Assembly: GCA_965228045.1 (NCBI GenBank)
Contig: OZ245789.1
Coordinates: 1,860,001 to 1,924,000, forward strand
Length of the DNA: 64,000 nt
Direction: 5' to 3'
DNA from: JANQEU01 sp965228045
GTDB lineage: Bacteria; Bacteroidota; Bacteroidia; Cytophagales; Cyclobacteriaceae
Below the pieces are notes generated by a model. It was given only the letters and a program-made list of their open reading frames with translations, was not told where the DNA came from and ran no database searches. Below, one piece after another: positions 9,595 to 17,578 of this stretch (positions are counted from its first letter, which is position 1; each line of letters starts with the position of its first letter). Made by a program: the position numbers and the translations under genes.

Positions 9595-9612
9595 ATTATT
9601 CAGACCCTTTTT
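9582..9612. terminator. Bidirectional terminator between convergent genes
   Basis: A 14-bp perfect stem (9582-9595 pairs with 9599-9612, core GGGTCTGAA/TTCAGACCC) with a 3-nt loop is flanked by A5 on one side and T5 on the other, so it can work on both strands. It overlaps the end of the metallophosphoesterase gene and lies 17 bp from the end of the convergent lipoprotein gene. Confidence 0.9.
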
Positions 9613-9628
9613 AATTTTTAAAGATTAT

Positions 9629-10645
9629 TTAATTACCTACCACTACAGTATCACCCCGTTCCATCGGAATTACATTGAATGAAAGGCCAGAAAAAGTGGA
9701 CACATTAGATGTGTCAGGTTGTGTTACATTGGGGTTATCTATTTCAAACCTGTAGATGTAGCCTGGCTCAAATGTGATGTCATAGGTGCCGAGTAAAATT
9801 GGGGAGCCTGTACTTGCTGGGTAAAAAATTATTGAAGGCTTATAGCCGTACATTCCAAATTGATCATAACTATTTCTCCTAATTGCTATTTCACTGTAAT
9901 TATAAATTTCTTCGGGATGATTAACAGTTAAGAGAACTTGGATGAGATCAAGCATATGGACTTGAATTGATCCGGGTTCACTTAAGTTTATTATTTCCAC
10001 CTCTAGGCCGAAATTCCTAGAATCTAAAACTACATCCAGGCTTACATCGTCTTCGGTGAAATTCATGTCTTGTTCAAAACTGTATATGTCTAATTCTGGA
10101 AGGTACTGCCGAATGCTTTCACTGCTGTCTTCATTCTGATAAACGTAAGCAATATTGTTATCGGTATGCCAAAGTTCATCTGAAGTCGAGAGATCATTTG
10201 TCACTATAAAATGAGGCATTTCCGAAAGATCGATTCCGAATTTTTTAGAACCCTTACCTATACTTTTTATTTGAATCCAGTAGGGTTCATTTTTCAGAAG
10301 TTCAATTTCGAAACCAGGTAAACTATTGTCAAACACACCATATAAATCTTCAATTTCCAATAGTGAACCTCTATAGTCAATAGCAACCTCAAAATATGTC
10401 CATTCCGGATCCGATGTACTGATCCTTGAATTTAAACTTTCTTTTGACACGTTGATCCCATTGAGGTTAAAGCGAACATTCACATAATCATTGGAGGTGA
10501 ATTCCTTCTTAAATTCCTGTTTCCCGCAAGCCAATAGAATGAAAGAGAATAAAATAAGAGTTAACGTTTGATTTTTTAAGAAAAGGGATTGACCGAAAGT
10601 GGTGGTTTTTGTCGAATTTGAATTTAATTGTTTCATGACTTTCAT
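9629..10645 (-). CDS. Hypothetical lipoprotein
   Basis: I do not recognise this protein. Read from an ATG at 10645 it has 338 residues; a GTG at 10666 or an ATG at 10636 are alternatives. A hydrophobic segment ending L-L-A-C-G-K looks like a lipobox (Cys about residue 40), though the N-terminal region before it is long. The mature part is beta-rich and acidic, with a segment F-N-L-N-G-I-N-V-S near its start that loosely recalls fimbrillin/Mfa-like surface lipoproteins. That resemblance is too weak to name it. The gene looks more AT-rich than its neighbours. It lies 52 bp downstream of the GH5 gene on the same strand and may be co-transcribed with it. Confidence 0.6.
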   Translation of the reverse strand: MKVMKQLNSNSTKTTTFGQSLFLKNQTLTLILFSFILLACGKQEFKKEFTSNDYVNVRFNLNGINVSKESLNSRISTSDPEWTYFEVAIDYRGSLLEIEDLYGVFDNSLPGFEIELLKNEPYWIQIKSIGKGSKKFGIDLSEMPHFIVTNDLSTSDELWHTDNNIAYVYQNEDSSESIRQYLPELDIYSFEQDMNFTEDDVSLDVVLDSRNFGLEVEIINLSEPGSIQVHMLDLIQVLLTVNHPEEIYNYSEIAIRRNSYDQFGMYGYKPSIIFYPASTGSPILLGTYDITFEPGYIYRFEIDNPNVTQPDTSNVSTFSGLSFNVIPMERGDTVVVGN

Positions 10646-10718
10646 AGCTGTTTTATCAAAAGTCACAACAGATTATGAATAACCCAATTTCTAGGCGTCT
10701 ACATATCGTCTACCATTT

Positions 10719-11702
10719 TCATTTTCTCATAGCCTCTTTAAAGTACTTCCCCTGCCTGGTCGGCGTATAATCCCAGTCTGAAAACAACATTGGAGACCAA
10801 TCCGGATCGAAAACCCATACTACGTAGGATATACCCTTTTCCTGGCAATAGGATGTAAGCGCATCACCATAAGATTCGTTGCTGATCACCGGAATATGTG
10901 CTCCAGGGTCATCAGGTCCGCAGAAACCAATTTCGGTAAGTAAGACAGGATAATTTTCAGCCACAAAGCCCCAGTCCTTCGTCCATTTTGCCTCCCACGG
11001 TTTCTCTCTTTTCTGAGGATAAGGATGACTCACATAGGCAATACCTTCCCTGTCAATAGGATTATCTGCAATGGGAGTGAGGTCATAGGCCCAGTTAAAT
11101 CCGGCAACAAGTGGGATTGCTTCTGCACCATTAGCACGAATGATTGTAATCAACTCTTCCATAAGTAGTTTATGATCCTCCCAACTGGAAATACCTAATC
11201 TACCTCCGTAGACGGTAGGTTCATTGAATAATTCAAAGAATGCCACAGTTGTATTATCGGCATACCTTACTGCCATTGTTCTCCAGAAATCTAAGGTCTC
11301 TTTCTTTGAGGTTTCATAAATGGGAAGAAAGAACATTTCCGATTTAAGGTTTCCGATCACATGCCAGTCCAGAATCACATACATGCCCAATTCGCCAGCC
11401 CATTGAATCCCCTGATCAAGGAGTTTCAGATAATTGTCCAATCCCAGATCTCGAACCCTTGGCGGATGAATAGGGAACCTGACGAGATTGGCACCCCAAT
11501 CCTTTATCTCTTCGAAGTAAGCTCGTGTCCATTTGCCATCTTTCTCCAGTTTGTCGGGATCGCTCGTATTAAGCCCCTGGAAAACATACTGTTTGCCGGA
11601 GTCATCAATTATCTGATTTCCATTTACTTTCAATCTGGGCAGCTCCTGAGCCCAGGATGATAAAGTAATGACTAAAAGCAGGAGGTTGAGCGCGGTTTTC
11701 AT
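10719..11702 (-). CDS. Secreted glycoside hydrolase family 5 (cellulase-like)
   Basis: A 327-residue protein with signal peptide MKTALNLLLLVITLSSWAQ followed by a single GH5 (beta/alpha)8 domain. The acid/base glutamate lies in F-E-L-F-N-E161-P and the nucleophile in L-L-T-E257-I-G-F. Other conserved blocks are N-L-V-R-F-P, L-D-W-H and S-H-P-Y-P. GH5 enzymes cleave beta-1,4 glucans, mannans or related polymers; the subfamily cannot be told here. No carbohydrate-binding module or SusCD pair is nearby. Its promoter region is divergent from the TetR gene at 11832. Confidence 0.88.
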   Translation of the reverse strand: MKTALNLLLLVITLSSWAQELPRLKVNGNQIIDDSGKQYVFQGLNTSDPDKLEKDGKWTRAYFEEIKDWGANLVRFPIHPPRVRDLGLDNYLKLLDQGIQWAGELGMYVILDWHVIGNLKSEMFFLPIYETSKKETLDFWRTMAVRYADNTTVAFFELFNEPTVYGGRLGISSWEDHKLLMEELITIIRANGAEAIPLVAGFNWAYDLTPIADNPIDREGIAYVSHPYPQKREKPWEAKWTKDWGFVAENYPVLLTEIGFCGPDDPGAHIPVISNESYGDALTSYCQEKGISYVVWVFDPDWSPMLFSDWDYTPTRQGKYFKEAMRK

Positions 11703-11806
11703 AATTAACGGAAATTTAGAACAAGGTAAACCAAAACCAATTTTGGGAGGTTAGGAGGATCGTTCATTTTAACTTGAAAAATAGTTCTGTTTTTACTCAA
11801 CTTTTT

Positions 11807-11830
11807 TATTGACCATACGTTCAGTCAATA
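11807..11830. promoter_or_regulatory. 24-bp palindromic TetR operator candidate
   Basis: Arms TATTGAC (11807-11813) and GTCAATA (11824-11830) are perfect inverted repeats around a central ACGT (11817-11820), with inner sequence CAT/TCA. The dyad ends one base before the ATG of the TetR gene it precedes. Symmetric sites with TTGAC...GTCAA arms and a central ACGT are typical TetR-family operators. It is therefore the best autoregulatory operator candidate for the 11832-17363 operon, and binding there would block both transcription and early elongation. Confidence 0.6.
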
Positions 11831-11831
11831 T

Positions 11832-12407
11832 ATGAGCCCACGTTCAAAGAAGCAGTTTGCCGAAATCAGAGAGGTGTCCAGAAAGAAGATTTTGGATGCA
11901 TCATTAGAGTTGTTTGGCACAAAAGGGTACGAGACTACTTCAATTAACGATGTGGCCAGAAAAGCAGGAGTATCCAAAGGGCTGCTGTACCATTATTTTG
12001 AAAGCAAAGAAGATATCGTAAAGCAGCTCATTGATGACCTGACCAATCGGGCAGATGGAGTAATGGAGGAGGTTTTTTCAGATGATCCAAAAGAGACTAT
12101 GCGGACCATCCTTCAAATGTTTTTCAATGAAATGAGAAACAATTTCGACCAATGGCAGCTGATTATGAACCTATCTGTGCAGATCGAGAAGTTTGGTTTT
12201 GTCCACGATGTGGCCGTTACAAAGATGAAGGTCTACCTGGAATTATTTGAACAACTATTTACTCAGATGGAATGGGAGAATCCGGCAGCTGAGGCCAAAC
12301 AACTTGGAGCTCTTTTTGACGGCATTGGGATTCAATATTTTCTGATAAAGGATGATTACCACCTGGATGAAATGGAAAAAATATTAATGGAAAAATACTG
12401 TAAATGA
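11832..12407 (+). CDS. TetR/AcrR family transcriptional regulator
   Basis: A 191-residue TetR regulator. The helix-turn-helix is at about residues 40-62 (T-S-I-N-D-V-A-R-K-A-G-V-S-K-G-L-L-Y-H-Y-F), preceded by a basic N-terminal tail and followed by a helical ligand domain. It heads a six-gene operon; its stop overlaps the next start in an ATGA. A 24-bp dyad lies directly before its start codon. It probably controls the ABC exporter genes that follow; the inducer is unknown. Confidence 0.9.
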   Translation: MSPRSKKQFAEIREVSRKKILDASLELFGTKGYETTSINDVARKAGVSKGLLYHYFESKEDIVKQLIDDLTNRADGVMEEVFSDDPKETMRTILQMFFNEMRNNFDQWQLIMNLSVQIEKFGFVHDVAVTKMKVYLELFEQLFTQMEWENPAAEAKQLGALFDGIGIQYFLIKDDYHLDEMEKILMEKYCK

Positions 12408-13153
12408 TGATACGATTGATTTTACTAAGTTTTATAATGGTTCCTGCCCTCGTTTATGGACAGGATCTTACCGCGACACAAATTATAGATCGCGCCAATC
12501 AAAAAATGCAGGGTGAATCCAGCAGTGGAGAGATGACGATGCAAATCATCCGACCGAAATGGACCCGCGAGATTGGCATCAAAAGTTGGTCAAAGGGACA
12601 GGATTACAGCCTGATGATCATTACCTCTCCTGCAAGGGATGAAGGTACAGGATTCCTGAAAAGGGACACCGAACTTTGGAACTGGCAACCCAGGATTGAC
12701 CGCATTATAAAAATGCCACCATCTATGATGACGCAAAGTTGGATGGGCTCCGACTTCACAAATGACGACCTGGTCAAACAATCTTCAGTTGTAGATGATT
12801 ACGAGCATGAAATAGCAAAGGACACGGTTCTTGAAAATATGGATGCCTGGAAAATAATCCTCACTCCAAAGGAAAATGCACCGGTTGTCTGGGGTAAGGT
12901 GGAAGCCTATATCTCAAAACAGGACTACTACCAGCTTTTGTTCAAGTACTATGACGAGGATGATTACCTGGTCAATACAATGAGCATGTCGGACATCAAA
13001 CAGATGGGAGATCGAAAAATACCCACACGGCTTGAAATGATCCCGGCAGATGAACCGGATAATAAAACGGTCATTGTATACAACAATATGCAATTCAATA
13101 TTGATCTGAATGAGTCATTCTTCAGTCAGCAAAACCTAAAGCAACTACGATGA
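12404..13153 (+). CDS. LolA-like outer membrane lipoprotein-sorting protein
   Basis: A 249-residue exported protein (signal peptide about residues 1-19, ending V-Y-G-Q) of the LolA-like superfamily annotated as outer membrane lipoprotein-sorting proteins. Recognisable blocks are A-T-Q-I-I-D-R-A-N-Q-K-M, R-D-E-G-T-G-F-L-K-R, L-W-N-W-Q-P-R-I-D-R and a G-S-D-F-T-N-D-D-L segment. These periplasmic proteins are thought to bind a lipid or acyl chain, and they often sit next to FtsX-like permeases or MMPL exporters. Here two permeases and an ATPase follow with 4-bp overlaps, suggesting a lipid- or lipoprotein-handling ABC system. Confidence 0.85.
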   Translation: MMIRLILLSFIMVPALVYGQDLTATQIIDRANQKMQGESSSGEMTMQIIRPKWTREIGIKSWSKGQDYSLMIITSPARDEGTGFLKRDTELWNWQPRIDRIIKMPPSMMTQSWMGSDFTNDDLVKQSSVVDDYEHEIAKDTVLENMDAWKIILTPKENAPVVWGKVEAYISKQDYYQLLFKYYDEDDYLVNTMSMSDIKQMGDRKIPTRLEMIPADEPDNKTVIVYNNMQFNIDLNESFFSQQNLKQLR

Positions 13154-14358
13154 AATTCTATTTTACACTTGCTTGGAGAAACATCTGGCGCAATAAGAAG
13201 CGAACCTGGATAACTGCATCATCCATTGGTTTTGCGATCTTCTTTGCCTGCGTGATGCAGTCCATGCAGCTTGGGTCTTACGAAAGAATGATTGACAACT
13301 CAGTCAGATTCCTTACCGGACACCTGGCGGTTCATCAACTGGACTATTGGGACGAACAGATTCTGGACAACAGTTTCGAGTACCAATTGATTTCCGGTAT
13401 AGAGCAAAGTGGGGAAATAGAAGTTGCAGTTCCCAGGATCACATCTTTCGCTTTGGCCTCTTACAAGGAAAAAACGAAAGGTGCTATGATTACCGGTGTT
13501 GACCTGGAAAAGGAGGCAGAACTAACCGGTCTGGACGAAAAGTTGATTGAGGGAGAATACACCACGGATAGGGGAGTTTTGGTAGCAGAAGGACTTGCGG
13601 AATACCTGAAACTAAAACTAAATGATACGATTGTCTTCATTGGGCAGGGTTATCATGGCGTGAATGCCGCTGGTAAATATGCGATTTCGGGAATCTTGAA
13701 ATTTCCGGTACCCGAACTCAATCAGTCAGGAGTGTACATGTCGCTTGAGCAGGCTCAATACTTTTATGGAGCACCTGGTATGATCACTTCTTTAGCCATT
13801 CTACTGAAAGATCCTGATAACCTGGAGTCAGTGCAAGCTGAGATGAGCGAAAAGGTCAATGATAACCTGGAGGTCATGAACTGGCAGGAAATGATGCCGG
13901 AATTGATTCAGGGTATAGAGCTTGACTATTATGGCGGACTGATCATGATCTTCATTCTTTATGCGGTCATTGGATTTGGAATTTTTGGGACATTCCTGAT
14001 GATGACCAAGGAACGAACCTATGAATTTGGGATCGTCAACAGTGTGGGGATGAAAAAATTTCAGATGCAAATCATGGTGGCGATGGAGATATTGGTTCTC
14101 ACGTTTTTCGGTGTCGGACTTGGGCTGGCAGCAAGCATGCCACTGCTAACCTACTTCTATAATAATCCAATTGTCATGACCGGGGAGTCAGCTGAGGCTT
14201 TTGAAAAATTCGGATATGAGGCCATTATTCCATTTTCAATGGATCCATCGGTTTTCATTAATCAAGGCATCTCTATTCTGATCATTGCCCTTTTCCTTGG
14301 GTTATACCCAATGTTCTTTATTAAAAATTTGAAAATCATTAAAGCACTAAGAGAATGA
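13150..14358 (+). CDS. ABC transporter permease (FtsX/LolC-E type), first of pair
   Basis: A 402-residue permease with the MacB/FtsX layout: one TM helix near residues 20-40, a periplasmic domain of about 220 residues, then three TM helices (about 258-280, 308-335 and 370-392). The N-terminal A-W-R-N-I-W-R-N-K-K-R-T motif and the C-terminal cytoplasmic tail are typical. It overlaps both neighbours by 4 bp. With the next permease and the ATPase it would form a heterodimeric LolCDE-like exporter. The substrate is unknown; the LolA-like gene upstream points to lipoproteins or lipids. Confidence 0.9.
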   Translation: MKFYFTLAWRNIWRNKKRTWITASSIGFAIFFACVMQSMQLGSYERMIDNSVRFLTGHLAVHQLDYWDEQILDNSFEYQLISGIEQSGEIEVAVPRITSFALASYKEKTKGAMITGVDLEKEAELTGLDEKLIEGEYTTDRGVLVAEGLAEYLKLKLNDTIVFIGQGYHGVNAAGKYAISGILKFPVPELNQSGVYMSLEQAQYFYGAPGMITSLAILLKDPDNLESVQAEMSEKVNDNLEVMNWQEMMPELIQGIELDYYGGLIMIFILYAVIGFGIFGTFLMMTKERTYEFGIVNSVGMKKFQMQIMVAMEILVLTFFGVGLGLAASMPLLTYFYNNPIVMTGESAEAFEKFGYEAIIPFSMDPSVFINQGISILIIALFLGLYPMFFIKNLKIIKALRE

Positions 14359-15563
14359 TTACCTCATTGTCATGGAAAAATATATGGCGGTCTAAACGTA
14401 GGAGTTTTACCGTAGTCGGTGCGATTGTAATTGGTGTGTGGGCTTTGATATTCATCATAGCGTTTTACAACAGTTTCATTACTGCATTCTCAAGAAACTC
14501 TATTCAATATGAATATTCCCATCTGCAGATCCATAATCCGGACTACTTGGTTGAACCGGAACTGAAAGCAGTTCTTGGCGATACAGAAGAGCTGGTAAGT
14601 ACCGCAAAATCAATTTCCGGAGTACAGGCGGTTACTTCCAGGGTAAAAGTCAACGGGATGATTGCCAGTCCCAAGACATCCCTGGGGTTGCAGCTATATG
14701 GCATTGATCCTGAATTGGAGGGTGGGATAACGAAGTTGTCTGAGCAGCTGACCGAAGGAACTTACTTTTCGGAAATTGACCGGAATCCGATTTTGATCAG
14801 CGAGGAGATCGCCGAGAAATTGAAAGTTCGCGTGAGGTCGAAGGTGGTACTTACATTCCAGGATCTGGACCATGAAATTGTCGCTGCATCCTTCCGGGTT
14901 GAAGGCATTTTCAAATCCGTCTCTCCCGCGATCAACAAAGGTGTAATATATGTCAGAGCATCGGATTTATTAAACCTTTCCGGTACTAGTGGAGCGCATG
15001 AAGTTGCGGTATTGCTGGATGATCTTGATGCCATAGATCAAGTGAAATCTGAGATAGAGGCAGTGACTTCTAACACGGTCAGGACCTACAAGGAGATAGC
15101 GCCTGAGTTCAATCTTATGGAGCAGTCTTCCGCCACTACCAAACAGATGCTTACGATGATCATTATGATGGCGTTGCTGTTCGGTATTGTAAATACCATG
15201 TTGATGGCCGTTTTGGAGCGAACCCGGGAAATTGGAATGCTCCGATCCATTGGGATGACAAGAGGTAAGGTCTTTTTGATGATCATACTTGAGACCTGTC
15301 TTATGGGCGTCATTTCTGGACCTATTGGACTGTTTTTCGGTTATCTCACAGTCCGATGGTTTAACACCAATGGTCTTGATTTTTCGAGATACAGTGAATC
15401 TTTAGAGTCATTCGGTTACGGGACCGTTTTTTATCCTGAGTTGGAATCCGGAACCTACATATCATTGATGATCATCGTATTGGTCACAGCCTTTATTGGC
15501 GCAATTTATCCGGCTGTAAAGGCCATTCGATTAAATCCATTAGAAGCGATTAGAAAACTTTAG
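14355..15563 (+). CDS. ABC transporter permease (FtsX/LolC-E type), second of pair
   Basis: A 402-residue partner of the preceding permease, exactly the same length and topology. It begins S-W-K-N-I-W-R-S-K-R-R-S, then has TM1, a periplasmic domain and three C-terminal helices. The segment L-E-R-T-R-E-I-G-M-L-R-S-I-G-M is the conserved cytoplasmic coupling region of FtsX permeases, and the end A-I-R-L-N-P-L-E-A-I-R-K-L is classic for the family. The start overlaps the upstream gene by 4 bp, and the ATPase starts 2 bp downstream. Confidence 0.92.
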   Translation: MITSLSWKNIWRSKRRSFTVVGAIVIGVWALIFIIAFYNSFITAFSRNSIQYEYSHLQIHNPDYLVEPELKAVLGDTEELVSTAKSISGVQAVTSRVKVNGMIASPKTSLGLQLYGIDPELEGGITKLSEQLTEGTYFSEIDRNPILISEEIAEKLKVRVRSKVVLTFQDLDHEIVAASFRVEGIFKSVSPAINKGVIYVRASDLLNLSGTSGAHEVAVLLDDLDAIDQVKSEIEAVTSNTVRTYKEIAPEFNLMEQSSATTKQMLTMIIMMALLFGIVNTMLMAVLERTREIGMLRSIGMTRGKVFLMIILETCLMGVISGPIGLFFGYLTVRWFNTNGLDFSRYSESLESFGYGTVFYPELESGTYISLMIIVLVTAFIGAIYPAVKAIRLNPLEAIRKL

Positions 15564-15565
15564 TC

Positions 15566-16249
15566 ATGAGCGTAATTGAAACAAAAAACATAAAAAAAGT
15601 ATACAATCCGGATACCATTCCGGTAGAGGCAGTCAAGGGTGTTGACCTAACGATAAACGAGGGAGAATTCACAGCAATAGTTGGCCCGTCCGGATGCGGC
15701 AAGACCACATTGCTTAATATGATCGGGGGGTTGGATCATCCCACGGAGGGAAGTGTGAAAGTTGGGGGTGTGGAGATTGGAAGTTTGAAGGCGGGTGCAC
15801 TAACCGATTTCAGGTTGAAGAACATCGGTTTTGTCTTCCAGTCTTACAATTTAGTGCCTGTCCTGACCGCTGAGGAAAACATTGAGTTCATCATGCTTTT
15901 GCAAAAAAGAAGTAAAGAGGAGCGAGAGAAAAGAGTAGATGAACTATTAAGAAAAATGGGAATTGAGGCCACAAAAAAGAGAAGACCATCCGAGCTTTCA
16001 GGAGGTCAGCAGCAACGGGTTGCAGTAGCCCGTGCATTGGCTTCAAAACCAAAATTTATTTTAGCGGATGAGCCCACTGCCAACCTCGATTCTCACTCCA
16101 CTGAATCCTTGCTGGAAATCATGGCCGAAATGAACAAAGAGGAAAACATCACTTTCCTTTTTTCTACACACGATCAGCGGGTTATTGACAAAGCAAAAAG
16201 GGTCATCACTTTGGAGGATGGCCAGATCATAAAAGATGAAAGCAGGTAG
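15566..16249 (+). CDS. ABC transporter ATP-binding protein (LolD/MacB-NBD type)
   Basis: A 227-residue ATPase with all catalytic motifs: Walker A G-P-S-G-C-G-K-T-T (40-48), Q-loop Q92, signature L-S-G-G-Q (144-148), Walker B I-L-A-D-E-P with catalytic E169, and switch His202. The residues after the Q-loop (S-Y-N-L-V-P-V-L-T) are characteristic of the LolD/MacB/FtsE group that partners FtsX-like permeases. It powers the transporter formed by the two upstream permeases. Its 3' end overlaps the next gene by 14 bp. Confidence 0.95.
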   Translation: MSVIETKNIKKVYNPDTIPVEAVKGVDLTINEGEFTAIVGPSGCGKTTLLNMIGGLDHPTEGSVKVGGVEIGSLKAGALTDFRLKNIGFVFQSYNLVPVLTAEENIEFIMLLQKRSKEEREKRVDELLRKMGIEATKKRRPSELSGGQQQRVAVARALASKPKFILADEPTANLDSHSTESLLEIMAEMNKEENITFLFSTHDQRVIDKAKRVITLEDGQIIKDESR

Positions 16250-17363
16250 ATTATTTGTTTTGCTCAACTTGCTTTGCTTTTCGGCTTTGGCTCAGCAGGA
16301 GGAGGAGAAGACTTGGTCCTTAAATGGATACATCAAAGATTTGGTTACCATCAATATTCCGGAGGATGGAGACATCTTGTTTGATAACCTGGTGCATAAT
16401 CGACTGAACTTCAGATGGGATCCAAATGAAAATTTCGGTGCCGTTCTGGAACTTAGAAGCCGGATATTCACAGGAGATCAGGTTCGCATGCTCCCAAATT
16501 ATTCTACTCTCATTGATGTCAATGATGACTATTTTGACTTGTCGGTAATTCCGGTCGATGAAAACAAAATAGTGTTGCACACTATGCTGGATAGGGCATA
16601 TCTATCGTGGAAGGACGATGACTGGCAGGTCAGCGTTGGTCGACAGCGTATCAACTGGGGTATCAACCTGGCGTGGAATCCCAATGACATTTTCAATGCC
16701 TACAGTTTTTTTGATTTTGATTACGAGGAGCGCCCCGGAAGTGATGCCATTCGTTTTCAGAAGTTTATTGGTTATGCTGGAGGTTACGAACTGGCCGTAA
16801 AGATTACGGATGACATTGATGAGTTGACGGCTGCAGGAATGTACAAATGGAATGTTGGGGCATATGACTTGCAGGTTCTGGGTGGAGTGATGCGAAGAAA
16901 TGCAGTTATAGGCGGAGGTTGGGCTGGAAGTCTGAATTTGGTTGGATTCAAAGGGGAGTTCACATTTCTTAATGAATGGGAGCAGGAGCGGGTAGACCTT
17001 ATTGCTTCCACTTCATTGGATTATGCTTTTCCAAATTCCCTATACCTCAATGCCGGGGTTTTATATAATTCAGCTACACGGGCCGCATCGCTGTTTCAGC
17101 AGAGCAGTGCCAACCTGGACATAAGATCACTTTCTCCTTATACCTGGTCCACATTTAGCCAGGCTTCCTATCCGGTTCATCCGTTGATCAATACCGGTCT
17201 GGCTGTGCTACTATTTCCCGGGGAATCAGGGGTTTTCCTTAATCCATCCGCCACTTTTTCCGTAATTACAAATCTGGACTTCGACCTGATAGGTCAGATA
17301 TTCCTCACTTCGGAAACACAGTCGGCCTACTTTATCTTTGGTAGGGTGAAATATTCTTTTTAA
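16236..17363 (+). CDS. Predicted outer membrane beta-barrel protein
   Basis: A 375-residue protein with signal peptide M-K-A-G-R-L-F-V-L-L-N-L-L-C-F-S-A-L-A-Q. The mature part has many short alternating hydrophobic strands with aromatic ends and finishes in Y-F-I-F-G-R-V-K-Y-S-F, a C-terminal phenylalanine signature of outer membrane barrels. The W-Q-V-S-V-G-R-Q-R-I-N-W-G segment recalls porin-like DUF1302/alginate-export type barrels, but I cannot fix a family. It overlaps the ATPase gene by 14 bp, so it is probably the outer membrane end of this transport system. Confidence 0.75.
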   Translation: MKAGRLFVLLNLLCFSALAQQEEEKTWSLNGYIKDLVTINIPEDGDILFDNLVHNRLNFRWDPNENFGAVLELRSRIFTGDQVRMLPNYSTLIDVNDDYFDLSVIPVDENKIVLHTMLDRAYLSWKDDDWQVSVGRQRINWGINLAWNPNDIFNAYSFFDFDYEERPGSDAIRFQKFIGYAGGYELAVKITDDIDELTAAGMYKWNVGAYDLQVLGGVMRRNAVIGGGWAGSLNLVGFKGEFTFLNEWEQERVDLIASTSLDYAFPNSLYLNAGVLYNSATRAASLFQQSSANLDIRSLSPYTWSTFSQASYPVHPLINTGLAVLLFPGESGVFLNPSATFSVITNLDFDLIGQIFLTSETQSAYFIFGRVKYSF

Positions 17364-17452
17364 AGAAATACAATCTGGGTAATCAAAATACGTTTTAAAA
17401 GAAATTCTCGAAGACTATTCAGTTATTGGAATAGTTTAGGTGATTAGGTGAA

Positions 17453-17483
17453 AAGAGATGCCAAGGGCATCTCTTATTTTTTT
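17453..17483 (+). terminator. Rho-independent terminator after the TetR/ABC operon
   Basis: A 10-bp stem AAGAGATGCC / GGCATCTCTT (17453-17462 with 17466-17475), 3-nt loop, then A and T7. A weaker hairpin (ACTATTC at 17414-17420 with GAATAGT at 17429-17435) precedes it. Confidence 0.85.
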
Positions 17484-17526
17484 GGCCAATTTTCAATCTA
17501 CCAACTTATACCCAAAACTGGTTGTT

Positions 17527-17557
17527 TTGCTACTCTGTGAGTTAAGTGCTTATTTTG
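17527..17557 (+). promoter_or_regulatory. Possible Bacteroidetes-type promoter for the YihY gene
   Basis: TTG (17527-17529) and TATTTTG (17551-17557) are 21 bp apart, close to the TTG...TAnnTTTG promoter pattern of this phylum but one base short in the -7 box. The gene starts at 17579. Weak support. Confidence 0.3.
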
Positions 17558-17578
17558 CCTGCTCAATTGTAACCTATC

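Noticed and set aside
11731..11746. CCAAAA-ccaa-TTTTGG hairpin between the GH5 and TetR genes
   Set aside because: Short, without T tract, in a divergent promoter region; no support for a terminator or operator.
17414..17435. Inverted repeat ACTATTC / GAATAGT with 8-nt spacer
   Set aside because: No T tract and it lies just before a much stronger terminator; could be chance. Mentioned with that terminator only.
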